Positions 49,500 to 60,730 of a stretch of DNA of 64,000 nt are shown piece by piece (the first letter of the stretch is position 1; each line of letters opens with the position of its first letter). The notes beneath the pieces were generated by a model, which was not told the origin of the DNA, did no database searches, and saw only the letters and a program-made list of their open reading frames with translations. The DNA is from Eutypa lata (taxonomy: Eukaryota; Ascomycota; Sordariomycetes; Xylariales; Diatrypaceae), in NCBI GenBank assembly GCA_022661535.1, contig JAKULF010000005.1, forward strand, positions 2,108,001-2,172,000. Reading direction: 5' to 3'. Both the position numbers and the translations under genes were made by a program.

Positions 49500-50121
49500 A
49501 TGATTCAACTAAAGGTACGGTATAATGATGAGCCATAGCAACATTCGATCGAGGAAACGAATTTATTTTCCAAGCAATTAATTTCGCAGAGCGTTGCAAG
49601 CCAACACTACAGGAATACCAATGAGCTAATTCATATATTTAGTCGATGCTAAACTGCATCGACAACTCAGGGGCAGCTATCGTTGAGTGTGCTCTCGTCG
49701 TCGGTCAGAAGAGACATGCAACCATCGGTGCGTTTAGCTTACTTACACAACCCCTCCAACTCGACCTCATACCATATCAACCCTATCTAACTTCTCCTTC
49801 CTCCCTCCTCCTAAACAAACAGGCGACAGGATAGTAGCGATCGTACAAAAGCAGCGCGGGGCGTCGGACGCGGGGATGGGGGCGGCGACGTCGGCAGCGA
49901 ACAAGGTGAAGCGGGGCGACATCCGGCACGCGATCGTGGTGCGGACGCGGAAAAAGGTGCAGCGGCCCGACGGCAGCGTCGTGCGGTTCGACGACAACGC
50001 CTGCGTGCTGATCAACAAGGCCGGCGACCCCGTCGGCACGCGCGTCAACGGCGTCGTGGGCGCCGAGCTGCGCCGGAAGGGCTGGAGCAAGATCCTGAGC
50101 ATGGCGCCTATGCATGCTTAA
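49500..50121 (+). CDS. mitochondrial large-subunit ribosomal protein uL14m (Mrpl38-type)
   Basis: Three exons (49500-49514, 49643-49727, 49823-50121) encode 132 residues. Exon 1 supplies only MIQLK. The product is a full bacterial-type L14: [18 protein letters not shown] at the N-terminus, [60 protein letters not shown], and a C-terminal [10 protein letters not shown]. It is a core protein of the mitochondrial large ribosomal subunit at the subunit interface. The L14 fold occupies the whole protein and the insertion [13 protein letters not shown] is in the usual loop position. Exon 3 is very GC-rich compared with the AT-rich flanks. Confidence 0.94.
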
Positions 50122-51088
50122 GATTTCCAATATTTAACACATTAAATTATAAATGAAATCAAAAAAAAAAACTACGTGCCTGGACTTACCGAAACGACCG
50201 AACGAACACACGAACGCTTGATCGTGCCATCTTCGTCACCGTAACTTGCTACATATCGATTTGGTTCGAAAAGCCTCATTCACGATGTTGTCCCCGCCGA
50301 AGGACTATATGGCCAGAAAACAAAGAAGAGCGAAGGAGAAGCACAAACAAATACAAGAGATTTCAAGGGAGGGCGTGGGGAGGTTAAAGTAAGGTTAGGG
50401 AGAGAGATACCCTCTCTGTTCATATCCTTCCAAGGACGCGATGGGAGCAGATGCTAAAAGTGAACATGGCTTTAGCCATGCCAACTGGAATGAGATGATG
50501 CCATGTAAAAATAAAGATGTCTAGGAAGCACCATAGTGGTGGGCGAACCGCTCTGTATCATACGCGCATATATGTGTACACATTCAGCAAGCATCTGCCC
50601 GGCGTTAAGATCTAGAGTGCTAGGGCGTTTCAAGCAGCGGCCGATTCACACAATCTGCTAGGCCTCAAAACCTTCCTTTGAGAGAAAAATAATTCCAAGA
50701 AGTATCATGCTGCGTGCCGCAGGCTATTGACATAAGATGCTTAGGTTGCGACGGTTCCTTACGTGCCCTGTTATGGTATCCAAAACGATTAAGCCAGTGT
50801 ATCACGAAAATATTATGACATGGATGCAAGTATGTACGACGATTAGAGGGAAGAAGGTAGTGTGTAGGCATCAATTGACTATCTTTTTGTCAACTACGAC
50901 TACCATTTTCATATTAACAAGCGAGGGACAATGACATATATCTCTTGCTCGCCAATACCACACGAAGGTCCCAGTCGGGAAACCCCCTCTATCAAATCCT
51001 GGTATCATGAAATCCTTGCGTCTAAAAGACAAAAACCGCCCGCCATGCTTCAGTTCCCATCCCCTTTTAGGTGGCGTCTCCCACGCCC
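50122..51088. other. intergenic spacer between convergent genes
   Basis: The 3' ends of uL14m (plus) and RPB9 (minus) face each other. A poly-A tract lies at 50161-50170. Nothing else is recognised. Confidence 0.5.
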
Positions 51089-52359
51089 TTATTCCTCGAC
51101 CAGTGCGTCTTGGAAGATATGTCCACACTCGCAACACACGTAGAAAAGTCTCTGTCCACGGATATCAGCCACATAGCCCTAGTCTCGCGTATACACGGAG
51201 GATTCAAGACGACGCAGCCAAAGAAGAAAGGAAAATAAACCCACCATTCCTGTTTCTGCGCTTCTCTGCTGAGATTGGAAGAACACGGCTTCTTTGTGAT
51301 TGCATACCGGACACTCCTTGTCCGCCCGCGGGAGCTAGATGTCGGGGGAAAGAGGTTCAACGTCAGCACCAGGTTCAGCAAGTGAGAGTAAGATACAATA
51401 CATGCTCCCCAAAGCTGGGTGCCCTGAGCTGGGAGGGGGAGATGAAGCCCCCGTACGCTGGTGGCCTAGCTGTCTGCCTGATGATAAAATGCTGTACCCA
51501 TATATGATGCCATGCCTGACTTAACTGGTCCTACATATTTGTCCTGGATATCGAAGAGTCCCTGATCCAAAGCAACGGTTCTAAGCCTTTGAGTTTATGC
51601 ATGATGCCAGGTCTACGCGTCCAAGGCCCGCGCGGTTCCACGAAACCGTGGAAGATCTAGTTCCGGTGAGAAGCAATAAAGTTAAAATAGTTCGTAGGTG
51701 TATTCCTCTTGGTCGATCCCGAGGGCTTCAGGAGGATCTGCGTCAGGGTTGACAGCGATATCCATAGACATATATTGGGCGATGCCATCCTGTGAAAGAT
51801 GTGACATGTTATATCCTTTACAAGAAGCAAATCTAGCATCCCAGGCATCTCTTCCATCAGAATCCATGGCGTTCCAATAACTGGCTTGTCGGATGTAATC
51901 TAGGGCCTTGGAGGCGGCAAAATCCGGATGGAACATAACGTAATTGTTATAGTCTTCGACCGAGGCAGGGTCCTTACAGCGGTTGCAGTGAAGTAGGGTC
52001 ACGCCGCATCTTAGGCAGACAGCTAGGCTACGCTCGGCAGTTTCGACTGCTTCGGGGGCACCCGGGGCAGTGTTAGAAGAAATGTGATTACGAACCGTGG
52101 GGTCCGAGCCAACGTCCTGGGTCACACCGGCAGTCTCGCCAGCAGCGTTGTTGGCGACATAGCGAAATACACACGTCGATGTCGCCTCCTCGGTAAACTG
52201 GCATGTGCGGCAGGTGAACTGTAGTTTGTGGGAATCCTCATCTTCTTTAGGGTATAACATGTTGGCGCATTCGGAGCAGAAGCGGAAAGTGATCTGCTCG
52301 AGGTTGTTCTTGGAGCCGTCACCTTCGGCTGTTGTCGAGTTAGCGGCGGGTGAAGTCAT
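51089..52359 (-). CDS. RPB9: DNA-directed RNA polymerase II subunit RPB9
   Basis: Three exons (52359-52096, 51334-51245, 51151-51089) encode 138 residues. Exon 1 holds the N-terminal zinc ribbon ([16 protein letters not shown] ... [10 protein letters not shown]) and the linker ending TQDVGSDPT. Exon 2 starts [20 protein letters not shown] and exon 3 finishes [20 protein letters not shown], the TFIIS-like second ribbon. This nuclear subunit sits at the jaw of Pol II and affects start-site choice, transcriptional fidelity and RNA cleavage. The second ribbon was found 761 bases away from the first. Intron 1 (51335-52095, GTTCGT donor, CTAG acceptor) stays open in the exon-1 frame to 51682, so an unspliced transcript encodes a different 225-residue product; see the separate entry. 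Confidence 0.93.
51682..52095 (-). other. 137-codon open frame inside RPB9 intron 1, continuous with exon 1
   Basis: Directly after the exon-1 codon for Thr88 the intron remains open for 137 codons, then TAG/TAA-type stop at 51682-51684. The predicted tail begins [17 protein letters not shown] and contains [14 protein letters not shown], a CX2CX6CX2C motif. It continues through a Trp/Tyr-rich segment ([20 protein letters not shown]) to an acidic end ([12 protein letters not shown]). It looks protein-like in composition and has no resemblance I can name. It could be an alternative terminal exon, a nested gene using an internal ATG, or an accident of frame. The canonical second ribbon lies downstream, so the spliced form is certainly encoded. 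Confidence 0.5.
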
Positions 52360-54037
52360 CGTGAAAGAGTTGAAGTGGCGGTGGTGGTGGTGGTCGTCGT
52401 CGTGAATGCACAAGCAGCGACGTGATGGCGAGATGAAGGTTGTAAGAATTAAATATCGAAGTTCAAAGCATTCAATGATACTTTTAGAGTATCGGGAACG
52501 GATGCAGACTCCACAGCTGGCAACGGAAATAAAATAGTGGGGTATCCGTTGAACCAAAATACGCGGTCTCTTGTTGTGTAGGTACAATACGTAGGTATGT
52601 ATGTACTTATCGGCCTGCAAGTATTGATATGCTAGGGCTAGGAAAGACCGGATTGACTGGGTAGAATGAATAATGTTTAATGAGAATTCAGTTGTAGAAA
52701 TCTAGAAGTTATTTATCTTGTAGATAATATGATGATGAATAGTTGTATGAGACCTAGATCAGTAGGTAAGTTGGTTTAAGTTGAGTTGTTGGTGGCAAAG
52801 GAAGTCAGAACTGGAAAAGGGTCAAGCAGTAGAAATTGATGGTTTTGGCTGATGGATCATTCCACTCTCTCTCTCTCTCTCTCTCTCTCTATTGCAGCTT
52901 TGGTTTTCAACTCCACATCCAGTTTGAACATCCAGTTATATCAAAGAGCCCTTGCATTGCATTGGATGAACTTTACTGAGGTATGAATAGATGGTACATA
53001 CGTGCATGCCTACATAAGGCGGCCTTTTTAGTGGTGGTGCAGTTGCATTGTATGTACACATGCATGCAGTTCCCAAGAACGCTACGAAGTACTAACTATG
53101 CCTATCATGTACACAAAGGATAGAACTGAAGGACGACCTTATTCAAGTGGCTTGGTCATCTGCATCCAGCTGAATGGTATGGTACTTGTACTCCCGGGCT
53201 ATAGTGCAAACTTCTTTCTATCTACGGTGCAAAAGCTTTTATATTCCTAATGTTCCTACTGTATTGTCTATGCACCTACTAAAGAAATTTCAATGTTTGT
53301 ATGCAAATATTCTTCATTTGCTATACGAAGTACAAGGATTTAAATCTTTCCACACTTACATACATACCCGCCATAAATAAGTGATTTTTTATGCCGGCAA
53401 AAACCTGACCATAATATTGAATTGTTTTTGAACACGGTGTAGACAATATCTCCTTGTACTTATTTAAGTCTTCCAGGTACATAACTAAATACATACATGT
53501 ATAATTGTAAATATTTGGTGCTTAATGCACGTAGTTAGATATGTAGTTATACATACCACCATAAACCTAAGGGCCAATGCCCAGTAAGATGGGAGCTAAT
53601 CCGTCCGGCACCCCGCGTTTCAAGGCAGGTTGCCCCGCTTCAACCTGGCAACCTCGCATGCCTCGTGATCTGTTTTCTCTGATTTATTGCCTATCCCCCC
53701 TTGGTTGGGAGTAGTTAGAGCTTTTAGAGTGGTGGATGACGTGCATTTTTTTCTTTCTTGATTCTTCACCTTGACATTGTCTTAGATAGATTAAAGAGCT
53801 ATCTTTTTGAGCTTCAATTAACTACCTACTGCCCATCTTTTTACATTTCCACCTCCCATTCAGACTCGGTCAACCCATTCATCTCACTACCTAGCCTCTA
53901 GGTAGCTGCTTACCTACCTACTAGACAGCCTTGATCAATACCCACGAGCAATTCTCTCGGCGTAAACAATACCCACTATCACTAGTCTATTAGAATACAT
54001 AGCTTGCTAGAATCACTGCCTACAATACTGCGTCAAT
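52360..54037. promoter_or_regulatory. divergent spacer between RPB9 and ESS1
   Basis: 1.7 kb containing both promoters. A CT run (52865-52890), common upstream of fungal housekeeping genes, lies in the middle. No supported gene. Confidence 0.5.
52865..52890. repeat. (CT)13 microsatellite
   Basis: A perfect CT dinucleotide run about 500 bases upstream of RPB9 on the minus strand. CT tracts are frequent in fungal promoters. Confidence 0.9.
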
Positions 54038-54723
54038 ATGGTAAGTAAACTTTTATATAAAACGATTCTCCATGGCTACGTTGTAGAATACGTGTTCAGC
54101 GACTCAAAGTAAAGCCCCAGAGAGAAAAAGGAAACGGCTGACAATAGGGCTCCCCACCACAACAGGATGACACCGGGCTCCCAACCGGCTGGGAAGTGCG
54201 CCACAGCAACTCCAAGAACCTGCCGTACTACTTCAACGCGGCCGAGAAGGTGTCGCGATGGGAGCCGCCGACGGGCACGGAGACGGAGCGGCTGAAGAAA
54301 TACATGGCGCAGCACCACTCGGGCAGCGGGGGCAGCGGGGGGCTCGCGACGTCGACGACGGCGGCGGCGGCGGCGGCGCGGCCCGAGGGCAAGATCCGCG
54401 CGGCGCACCTGCTCGTCAAGCACCGCGAGAGCCGGCGGCCGGCCAGCTGGCGCGAGGCCTCCATCACGCGCACCAAGGACGAGGCGCTCGCCACGATCCG
54501 CGACCACGAGCAGAAGATCCGGTCGGGCGGGGCGTCCCTCGGCGAGCTCGCCACCACCGAGAGCGACTGCAGCTCCGCCCGCAAGCGCGGCGACCTCGGC
54601 TACTTCGGCAAGGGCGACATGCAGAAGGAGTTCGAGGACGCCGCCTTCGCCCTGCAGCCCGGCCAGATGAGCGGCGTGGTCGAGACGGCTAGCGGGCTGC
54701 ATCTGATCGAGAGGCTGGAGTAA
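54038..54723 (+). CDS. ESS1: peptidyl-prolyl cis-trans isomerase Ess1/Pin1 (WW + parvulin)
   Basis: Two exons: 54038-54040, consisting of the ATG only, and 54166-54723, giving 186 residues. The evidence for the split start is that exon 2 opens directly with DDTGLPTGWEVRHSNS after a CAG acceptor, while ATG|GTAAGT precedes it by 125 bases; there is no usable ATG in frame before the WW domain. The WW domain has W10 and W33 with YYFN between. A Gly/Ser/Ala linker follows. The parvulin domain begins IRAAHLLVKHRESRRPASW and includes the SDCSSARKRGDLGYFGKGDM and FALQPGQMSGVVETASGLHLI motifs, with the basic phosphate-binding loop intact. It isomerises phospho-Ser/Thr-Pro bonds, notably on the Pol II C-terminal domain. 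Confidence 0.94.
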
Positions 54724-56874
54724 CTAGGCGGGCAGTAAGCAGTAAAAGAAAGAGGGGTGGTTGTGATATACGGGGGAGAAGGAGAGGATTTGAAGGTTGC
54801 GCGCGCGTGCAGGGACAGACGAACAAAACAAAACTGAAAGAAGAGAAGAAGAAGAAGAAGAAAAGGAAGACGCCGACACCATCATACCCATCATTGTAAC
54901 CGCCGCCGCTGCCATCGTCGCCATCATCATCGCAAAGGGCTACACCTAGATATGACGGATATCAATTGAGTATTTCAAGCAATATCCAGACGGACCCCCT
55001 AAGTCGGGCAACCGCGTGCAAATACCTAATCGGCTAGATGTGGCTCCAGTCCTAGTCTAGTATTAGGGAGTTGTATTGGTTCTTCCGTTAGCCAAAATCA
55101 TGTTGATAGTGACCGGGTATAGGGTCTAGATCAGAAAGCGTGTGCTGCAACTAGGTTCGCCCCAAGGATAAAAAGAATTAAAAAAAAGTATCTCAACAGC
55201 AACTACTACAGTCTTCTTCTCTTTGAGGTTATCAATTTGGCGTGTGTCTCGGGGCCAGCTATATTATAACATGTAGTAGTATCATAATCAAATGACTAGC
55301 TACTTGTGTGGTTAGGTCATCGCGATGCAGTCACTCTTGAATCACGTATCCTATACATATGTCCACTTGGTTTCTCATCTATTATCATTGTTTCCTTAGA
55401 TAGCTAGAACACTGGCTTGCTATGTTGACGCTTGAAATGGTCTGATTACTACATAGGGTGGATCAAAGCGCCTATTGGAAAATGACATCGATCGTCAGGG
55501 GCACGGGCAGGGGAGCTTGATTTCCTACCACACAAGATTGTCTGCATATATAGATATTGTACACTCACTAAGCGGCTCTTAAATACAATATATGGAGTTT
55601 ATGCACTCAAATTCAGACCTAGAACACACCAGGCGTATTAGATACGACTTGTGGGTTACCTCTAACTTCCTTCTTTCTCTCCTTCTTTCCCATCCTCGCC
55701 CACTTTGCCATTATTCCAGGGGAGTATACTTCCGCTAATGAATGTAAGCCGTATGTGCTCTCACGATATGGCTGCCATGATTAGATTTTCCCTGTGTCCC
55801 GGAATTCGGTATATATGCGCCGCGAAACATGGGGTATTAGCCCGGCAGAACTAAGGTCGTGGAACGCTTTTGCCGTTAGCCGGTAGAAAACCACTAGCTA
55901 GCTAGCTGTACTTCCCGCAAGGTTGCTATCTCAGATTAGTCCAGTGATGGTGTTTCCTGCAGTTCCTTATTTGGGGTTCAGAGTTTGCAAACATCATGAA
56001 GACACCCGAGAGCTAGAGCTATAGCTAGCTTAGATTAGAGGGAAAGAGAGTTGGGTCCGTACTATGTACTATGTTCTGAATAGTAATCCCCCGGTGTTAT
56101 CCGTATACCGCCTCACGTGGATATCAGACACTATCCGGATCGTTGTCAGTTAGTGCTTGTACACTGAAATATTTTCCTGAGAGGGAGCAACTTCGGATGT
56201 CTTACTCGGTGACGATATAATATCGGTTAATCGTAGGCTGCGACACAATAATATGACTAGCCGCCACTTTACCAGCATTGGCAAAGCATCAAAGAGAGTT
56301 CAGATGTCTCACTCGGTGTTCTCGATGACAAGAGAGAAAGATCGTGACATCTTGGTTTTGCAACCTTGGAACATAAACTACTCTAGTATTAGCGTACGGC
56401 TAGATAGGTATACGAGATCCTACATGTGCTTGGTGCAAGAGTATCACAAAGGGTCCTATCAGGTATTAACAATATTTGCGGCTATGCACCTTAGGTTCTC
56501 ATGGTGCTACCTAATGCCACCTAGAACTTAGGTGATAAGTCTGTGATAACACACAACATGACCAGGCAGTCACTTAATGCTGAACTTGGAACATCATACA
56601 GGCATATTTAGCAAATAAGTTTATGGCCTAGGTAGTGCTGGAAAAAATAACCAAAGTCTGAATAGCTACATTTTTTTGCATTACATTGAAGTCACCGTCC
56701 CCACAGCAACATCTAAACTTCCATCTCATCATTCGTCTTCTTGGTATCATATTGAGAGCAATAAGCCCTGCTCTCTTATTATTAACTGTTATGTCGTCAT
56801 CATCGTGCCGTCGTCATCATCGTCGTCGTCGTCGTCGTAGGCCCCATCCTTTGTACATCCGTCTACTTTGAATC
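54724..56874. other. intergenic spacer
   Basis: No supported gene. Frames up to 92 codons (for example 56253-56531, plus) show no recognisable domain. A GTC/GTT trinucleotide stretch lies near 56800-56840. Confidence 0.5.
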
Positions 56875-58607
56875 TCATCTCGAGGAAAGATATATTAAGA
56901 GATCCGACACGCCAGGTAAGGCCGTAAGTGCGACCGTTATCCCGCCATAAATGGTCATGGATAGCGCCGAGTACGCAGTAACCGTTGAGCCGCGCTCGAT
57001 TAGATGAGCTGTTCCCATCGCAGCAGCGTTGATGCCGACCGTGACACCAGCGGCCAGAAGCTTGGTCTCCTCTTCAGAACTATATATGTTGCTCTCCCGG
57101 CGCGAGTCCCAGGGAGTGGGTTTCTCCGTGTCACTACCGCTTCCGTTCCTGGATTGTTCCTGGTGTCTTGTGTCGTCTATTCCGAGAACTTTGAATATGT
57201 AATTGCCAGACATTTGGAACAGCATCCCGCTGAAGATGCATAGCGCGCTCATCAGTGCCGTGCTTCCGTTGACCTTTTGTACGGCCGGGACACCCAGAGC
57301 AATCGTGACGGACTTGGCAGCGAATGCCAAGGCCTCTTCTGTTTCTAGTCCCATTTCTCGAGCAAGGACGACGTTGAGGAATACGTTTGTGACTGCGATG
57401 ACCAAGCAGGTTGACATGACCGAACAAACGCAAGCACCGAGTTCTCTGCGGTACTCGAACATCTTCATTCCTAAGCAGAGTATTCCGGCATCTAAAATCC
57501 CACAGGCAAGGTCACCCGCACCAATATGACGACTGATATCATGGTATTCGGTAACATGGGTAACTGCTTCTGCCAACGTCTCATGCTTCCGGAAGTTTGT
57601 AACCACCTGATCGATGGTCATGTTGGTGAGAGTAGTCTTGATCCAGAAGTAGACCGTGCCGAAACCCGAAGTAACCAAAACCGGATTGGCAAGTATGACA
57701 AGTATCGAGAGAACCCCAGGAAACCGGAGGAGGCCCCTGGAAGTTTTCAACGATCTCAGTAATTGAAGGCAGCACGTCCACACAAGGACGAAGTAGATTG
57801 CCTCGAACGGAATGTCGAATCCCGTAGCGAAATAGACCGGAATCCCGATTGTTAAAAGTAGAAAACTGCATATCCATATCGGCAGAGTACGGATGAAAGT
57901 ATCCACTTGTTGGTGGGTTGTGGCAGATTCTGAGACTTCAACAGAGGCAAGCGATGGGCTATAAGCAAAAAGCCCGCTAAGTTGTGTTAACTCTGAGATT
58001 CGCGGAGGGAGTCTTCGAGTAGATGGTGTAGGCCAGGTTGGTCGAAGGCGAGGCCAAGATCCACAGGGGGCATCCTCAATGTTGTAAACCCTCTTGGTAA
58101 TGCCCCTGAATCGTTGCTCAAGCTTAATGCTACCAAAAGCGATGGAGAAAGCACTAAGGTACGTCACAACAGTGATAATGACTAAAGTTGTTAGCTGCGT
58201 GAATAAACGCCGGCTCTATGAGGATAATTACCAAAAACAGCAGCGATTCTGGGAACGTCCAGGGGTTCGGAGATATGGTCTCGGTTAAGCATAACGAACG
58301 GTGCAACGAACCCAAGGGACATATGCCGTCCAAGGAAGTCTGTAGGGCCCTGTAAATGTGCAGTATAAAACCGTGCTACACCTCCATGAAAATGATTGGC
58401 AATGGCCATGAAGAGGAAAGCGAGGATCATGACGAAAATTGACGCTGGTAAGTCAATATGGCGCCGGTCTAGGGCAATCTGGATAGGGATGACAACAAGC
58501 TGGTTCAACACGACGAGGAGCATTCCAATGCTAAAGTCTCGGTATCTCTTGATAGTTGCTGGCGCCCGGACACTCTTGAAAAGGTGTTGAATAAAGGCCG
58601 TCTTCAT
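56875..58607 (-). CDS. LrgA-LrgB fusion membrane protein (plastidal glycolate/glycerate translocator-like)
   Basis: Two exons, 58607-58232 and 58181-56875, give 560 residues. The N-terminal quarter resembles LrgA/CidA (IGMLLVVLNQLVVIPIQIAL, SIFVMILAFLFMAIANHF, MSLGFVAPFVML). After a hydrophilic loop, the C-terminal half is LrgB/CidB-like, with many helices and the motifs AKSVTIALGVPAVQKVNGSTAL, SALCIFSGMLF and AAGVTVGINAAAMGTAHLIE. Bacterial homologues are paired holin-like or export proteins; the plant fusion PLGG1 carries glycolate and glycerate. The fungal substrate is unknown. The frame continues upstream to an ATG at 58973, adding 122 residues without resemblance to the family, so I took the ATG just before the first LrgA helix. 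Confidence 0.85.
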
Positions 58608-60730
58608 ATTCAATCCCGTAACACAAACCGCTAACGAGGAGGAGAGACATGCAGAGATCGGATAGCGAAGGGAATTGATGTCTCGAAGCAATAACGAACC
58701 GAGACAACATGGCTGGGGCTTTCGACAATATATGGACGCGCCCTCTCTGTTTGTCAATGACTGAAAATGATTCAAATAGGAGCCGCAAATGTGGACCGGA
58801 GATGCGGATATCCCTGAGCAGGTTCCTCGGAAGATCTCACCGTAAAAAGAAAACATCTTCTCTATGCAGAGTCCTGAACATACAGCGGGAGTGAATATCC
58901 GGAGGTCACCTGAGATTACTGGCGAATACAGACTATAGGCCAACGATGTGAGATGAAGAGTATTTTGGTCCATGACGTCTCACACGTCTGAACTAAATAG
59001 GTGAACGAGGGGCAAAGTCTCGTTGGGTACAACGACAACGAGAATGGAGAGTGGTAGCCTACAGAGTACAAGGAAGATGACGACGAAGACACGACAGTTT
59101 TCCCCATTTCAGTGGTTAAACCAGTGACCGTTATGTCTCAGAGTTGCTATACACTGAGCTGTTGTCACCTCCTAATATAGAGATGGGGAAACGTCCAAAC
59201 AGATGCGGCCCTGCGGCATAATGCAGCCATACGTGGATCGGTCATGCAAACGCATGGCCCGTCCTGCGGCATCGCCATTGGAGGATCTTGATCCCGGAGT
59301 ACGGGAACTCATCCATTAAGCTAATAGTTGACTAAGATCATATTATCGACACTTACCAAAGTGATAGGATTGCATACCCAATGAAGCCAGCACCTTGCGT
59401 TAAGGCTCATCTGTGACATGAACAGGGGACTCATTGCCCGTGTTCGAAAATAGAGCTGGATTTTCTCATACGAAAAAAGGGTGCTTGTGTACCATTTTAG
59501 AAACGTGGGTTGACCGCTGAATCCCCTGTCGTACAGTCTGGCTACAGACCACTAAGCAACGTCCTGTTGCAAACACGGCGTTTAAGACACCGCAGCAGCA
59601 AAGCGAACAGTCCGCAGTTAACGGTGAGCAAAATCGACACTGCTCGGCTTTTCGCATTCTTAACGCGGTGTCCATTCCTAACAAGATCTTCTGGGTGCAT
59701 CATCTCAGGCCATGCAAGATGGCTATGGTGTGGATAGACCAACGGATGCACTTAAGAGGCTTAGAGACGACCTGTGGAGCAATCGATGTCGTTCTTGCTC
59801 GATGCTTCTACCCCTGCAGCCCTAACGTTGCGATTGGACCCCAATTTCGTCCGTCCTTTTCGCGTAGAAAGGTGTTAGGGCTGTCCTTGTACATACATAC
59901 CTACACGGCAGTAATATTATATCTGCTACACTTGGATTCTCGTTCTGCCTGTTAATGTTGTTTGAGTGGTCATGCAGGTCCCGAGTAGTTGTCCTGGGTT
60001 CCGACAAGAGAACTCTTCTTGCCTCTAAATAGCCCTGGTAAGTAATATTCGCTTATTAAGTGGGGGTCGGCATACTGCTTGCCGTCTTGCTATTCCTAAA
60101 CTTGTTGGCAGGGGCAGGCCCAACCTTGAAGTTGACTTGATGTCATTCAGGAGTCTCAACAGCATGGAAACTTAAACATGAGCAAAGCCCGCAAAGCCTT
60201 TTGTTTTTTTCCCTAAAATTGCAGACATACGAAGTAGGCCGTAGGAAAATGTGGCGTCCCCACCGGAAAAGGATATATGTACACAGCTTATCCAGATAAC
60301 TACATGTTATCACGTTTTATACAATTATCCATAGTTAGTCTATCTTTACTCTACGTATGATTCAACAGTGCAGGGGTGTAGTCTAGGGCCACAAGCTAGT
60401 GCTGGCACTAGCGTAGATGCTAGCGTGCCTAGCTACAGCTCTTGGTACGTATCTCTTGTAAACATCTCGACATTAAATTCACGTTTATCTTGCAGTTGTA
60501 GCACGAACTCGTTGTTGAGGAAGACATGGTTTCGACATAAACTATGTTCTTGATACCTCTATTGGTTCGAGGCTGACACACAAAGGATTAAGGCTAGGGT
60601 TCTTGTCTACAGCTTAAAAGAGCAGCGGTGCCGAGCGCCGTATTTCAACAACTAAGCTGCAAGCAACAGGAGAAATAACGAATGAACTTCTGGACAATCT
60701 AAGGTCAGATTTCAAAAGGTGACAGTCAAA
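58608..60730. other. 2.1 kb intergenic spacer
   Basis: Contains the divergent promoters of the LrgAB gene and the gene at 60731. The only sizeable frame is the upstream extension of the LrgAB gene. Nothing else is recognised. Confidence 0.45.

Noticed and set aside
54076..54702. 208-codon minus-strand frame opposite ESS1
   Set aside because: Contains a poly-Arg run opposite the ESS1 Ala linker and is explained by GC bias; the plus strand encodes WW and parvulin domains.
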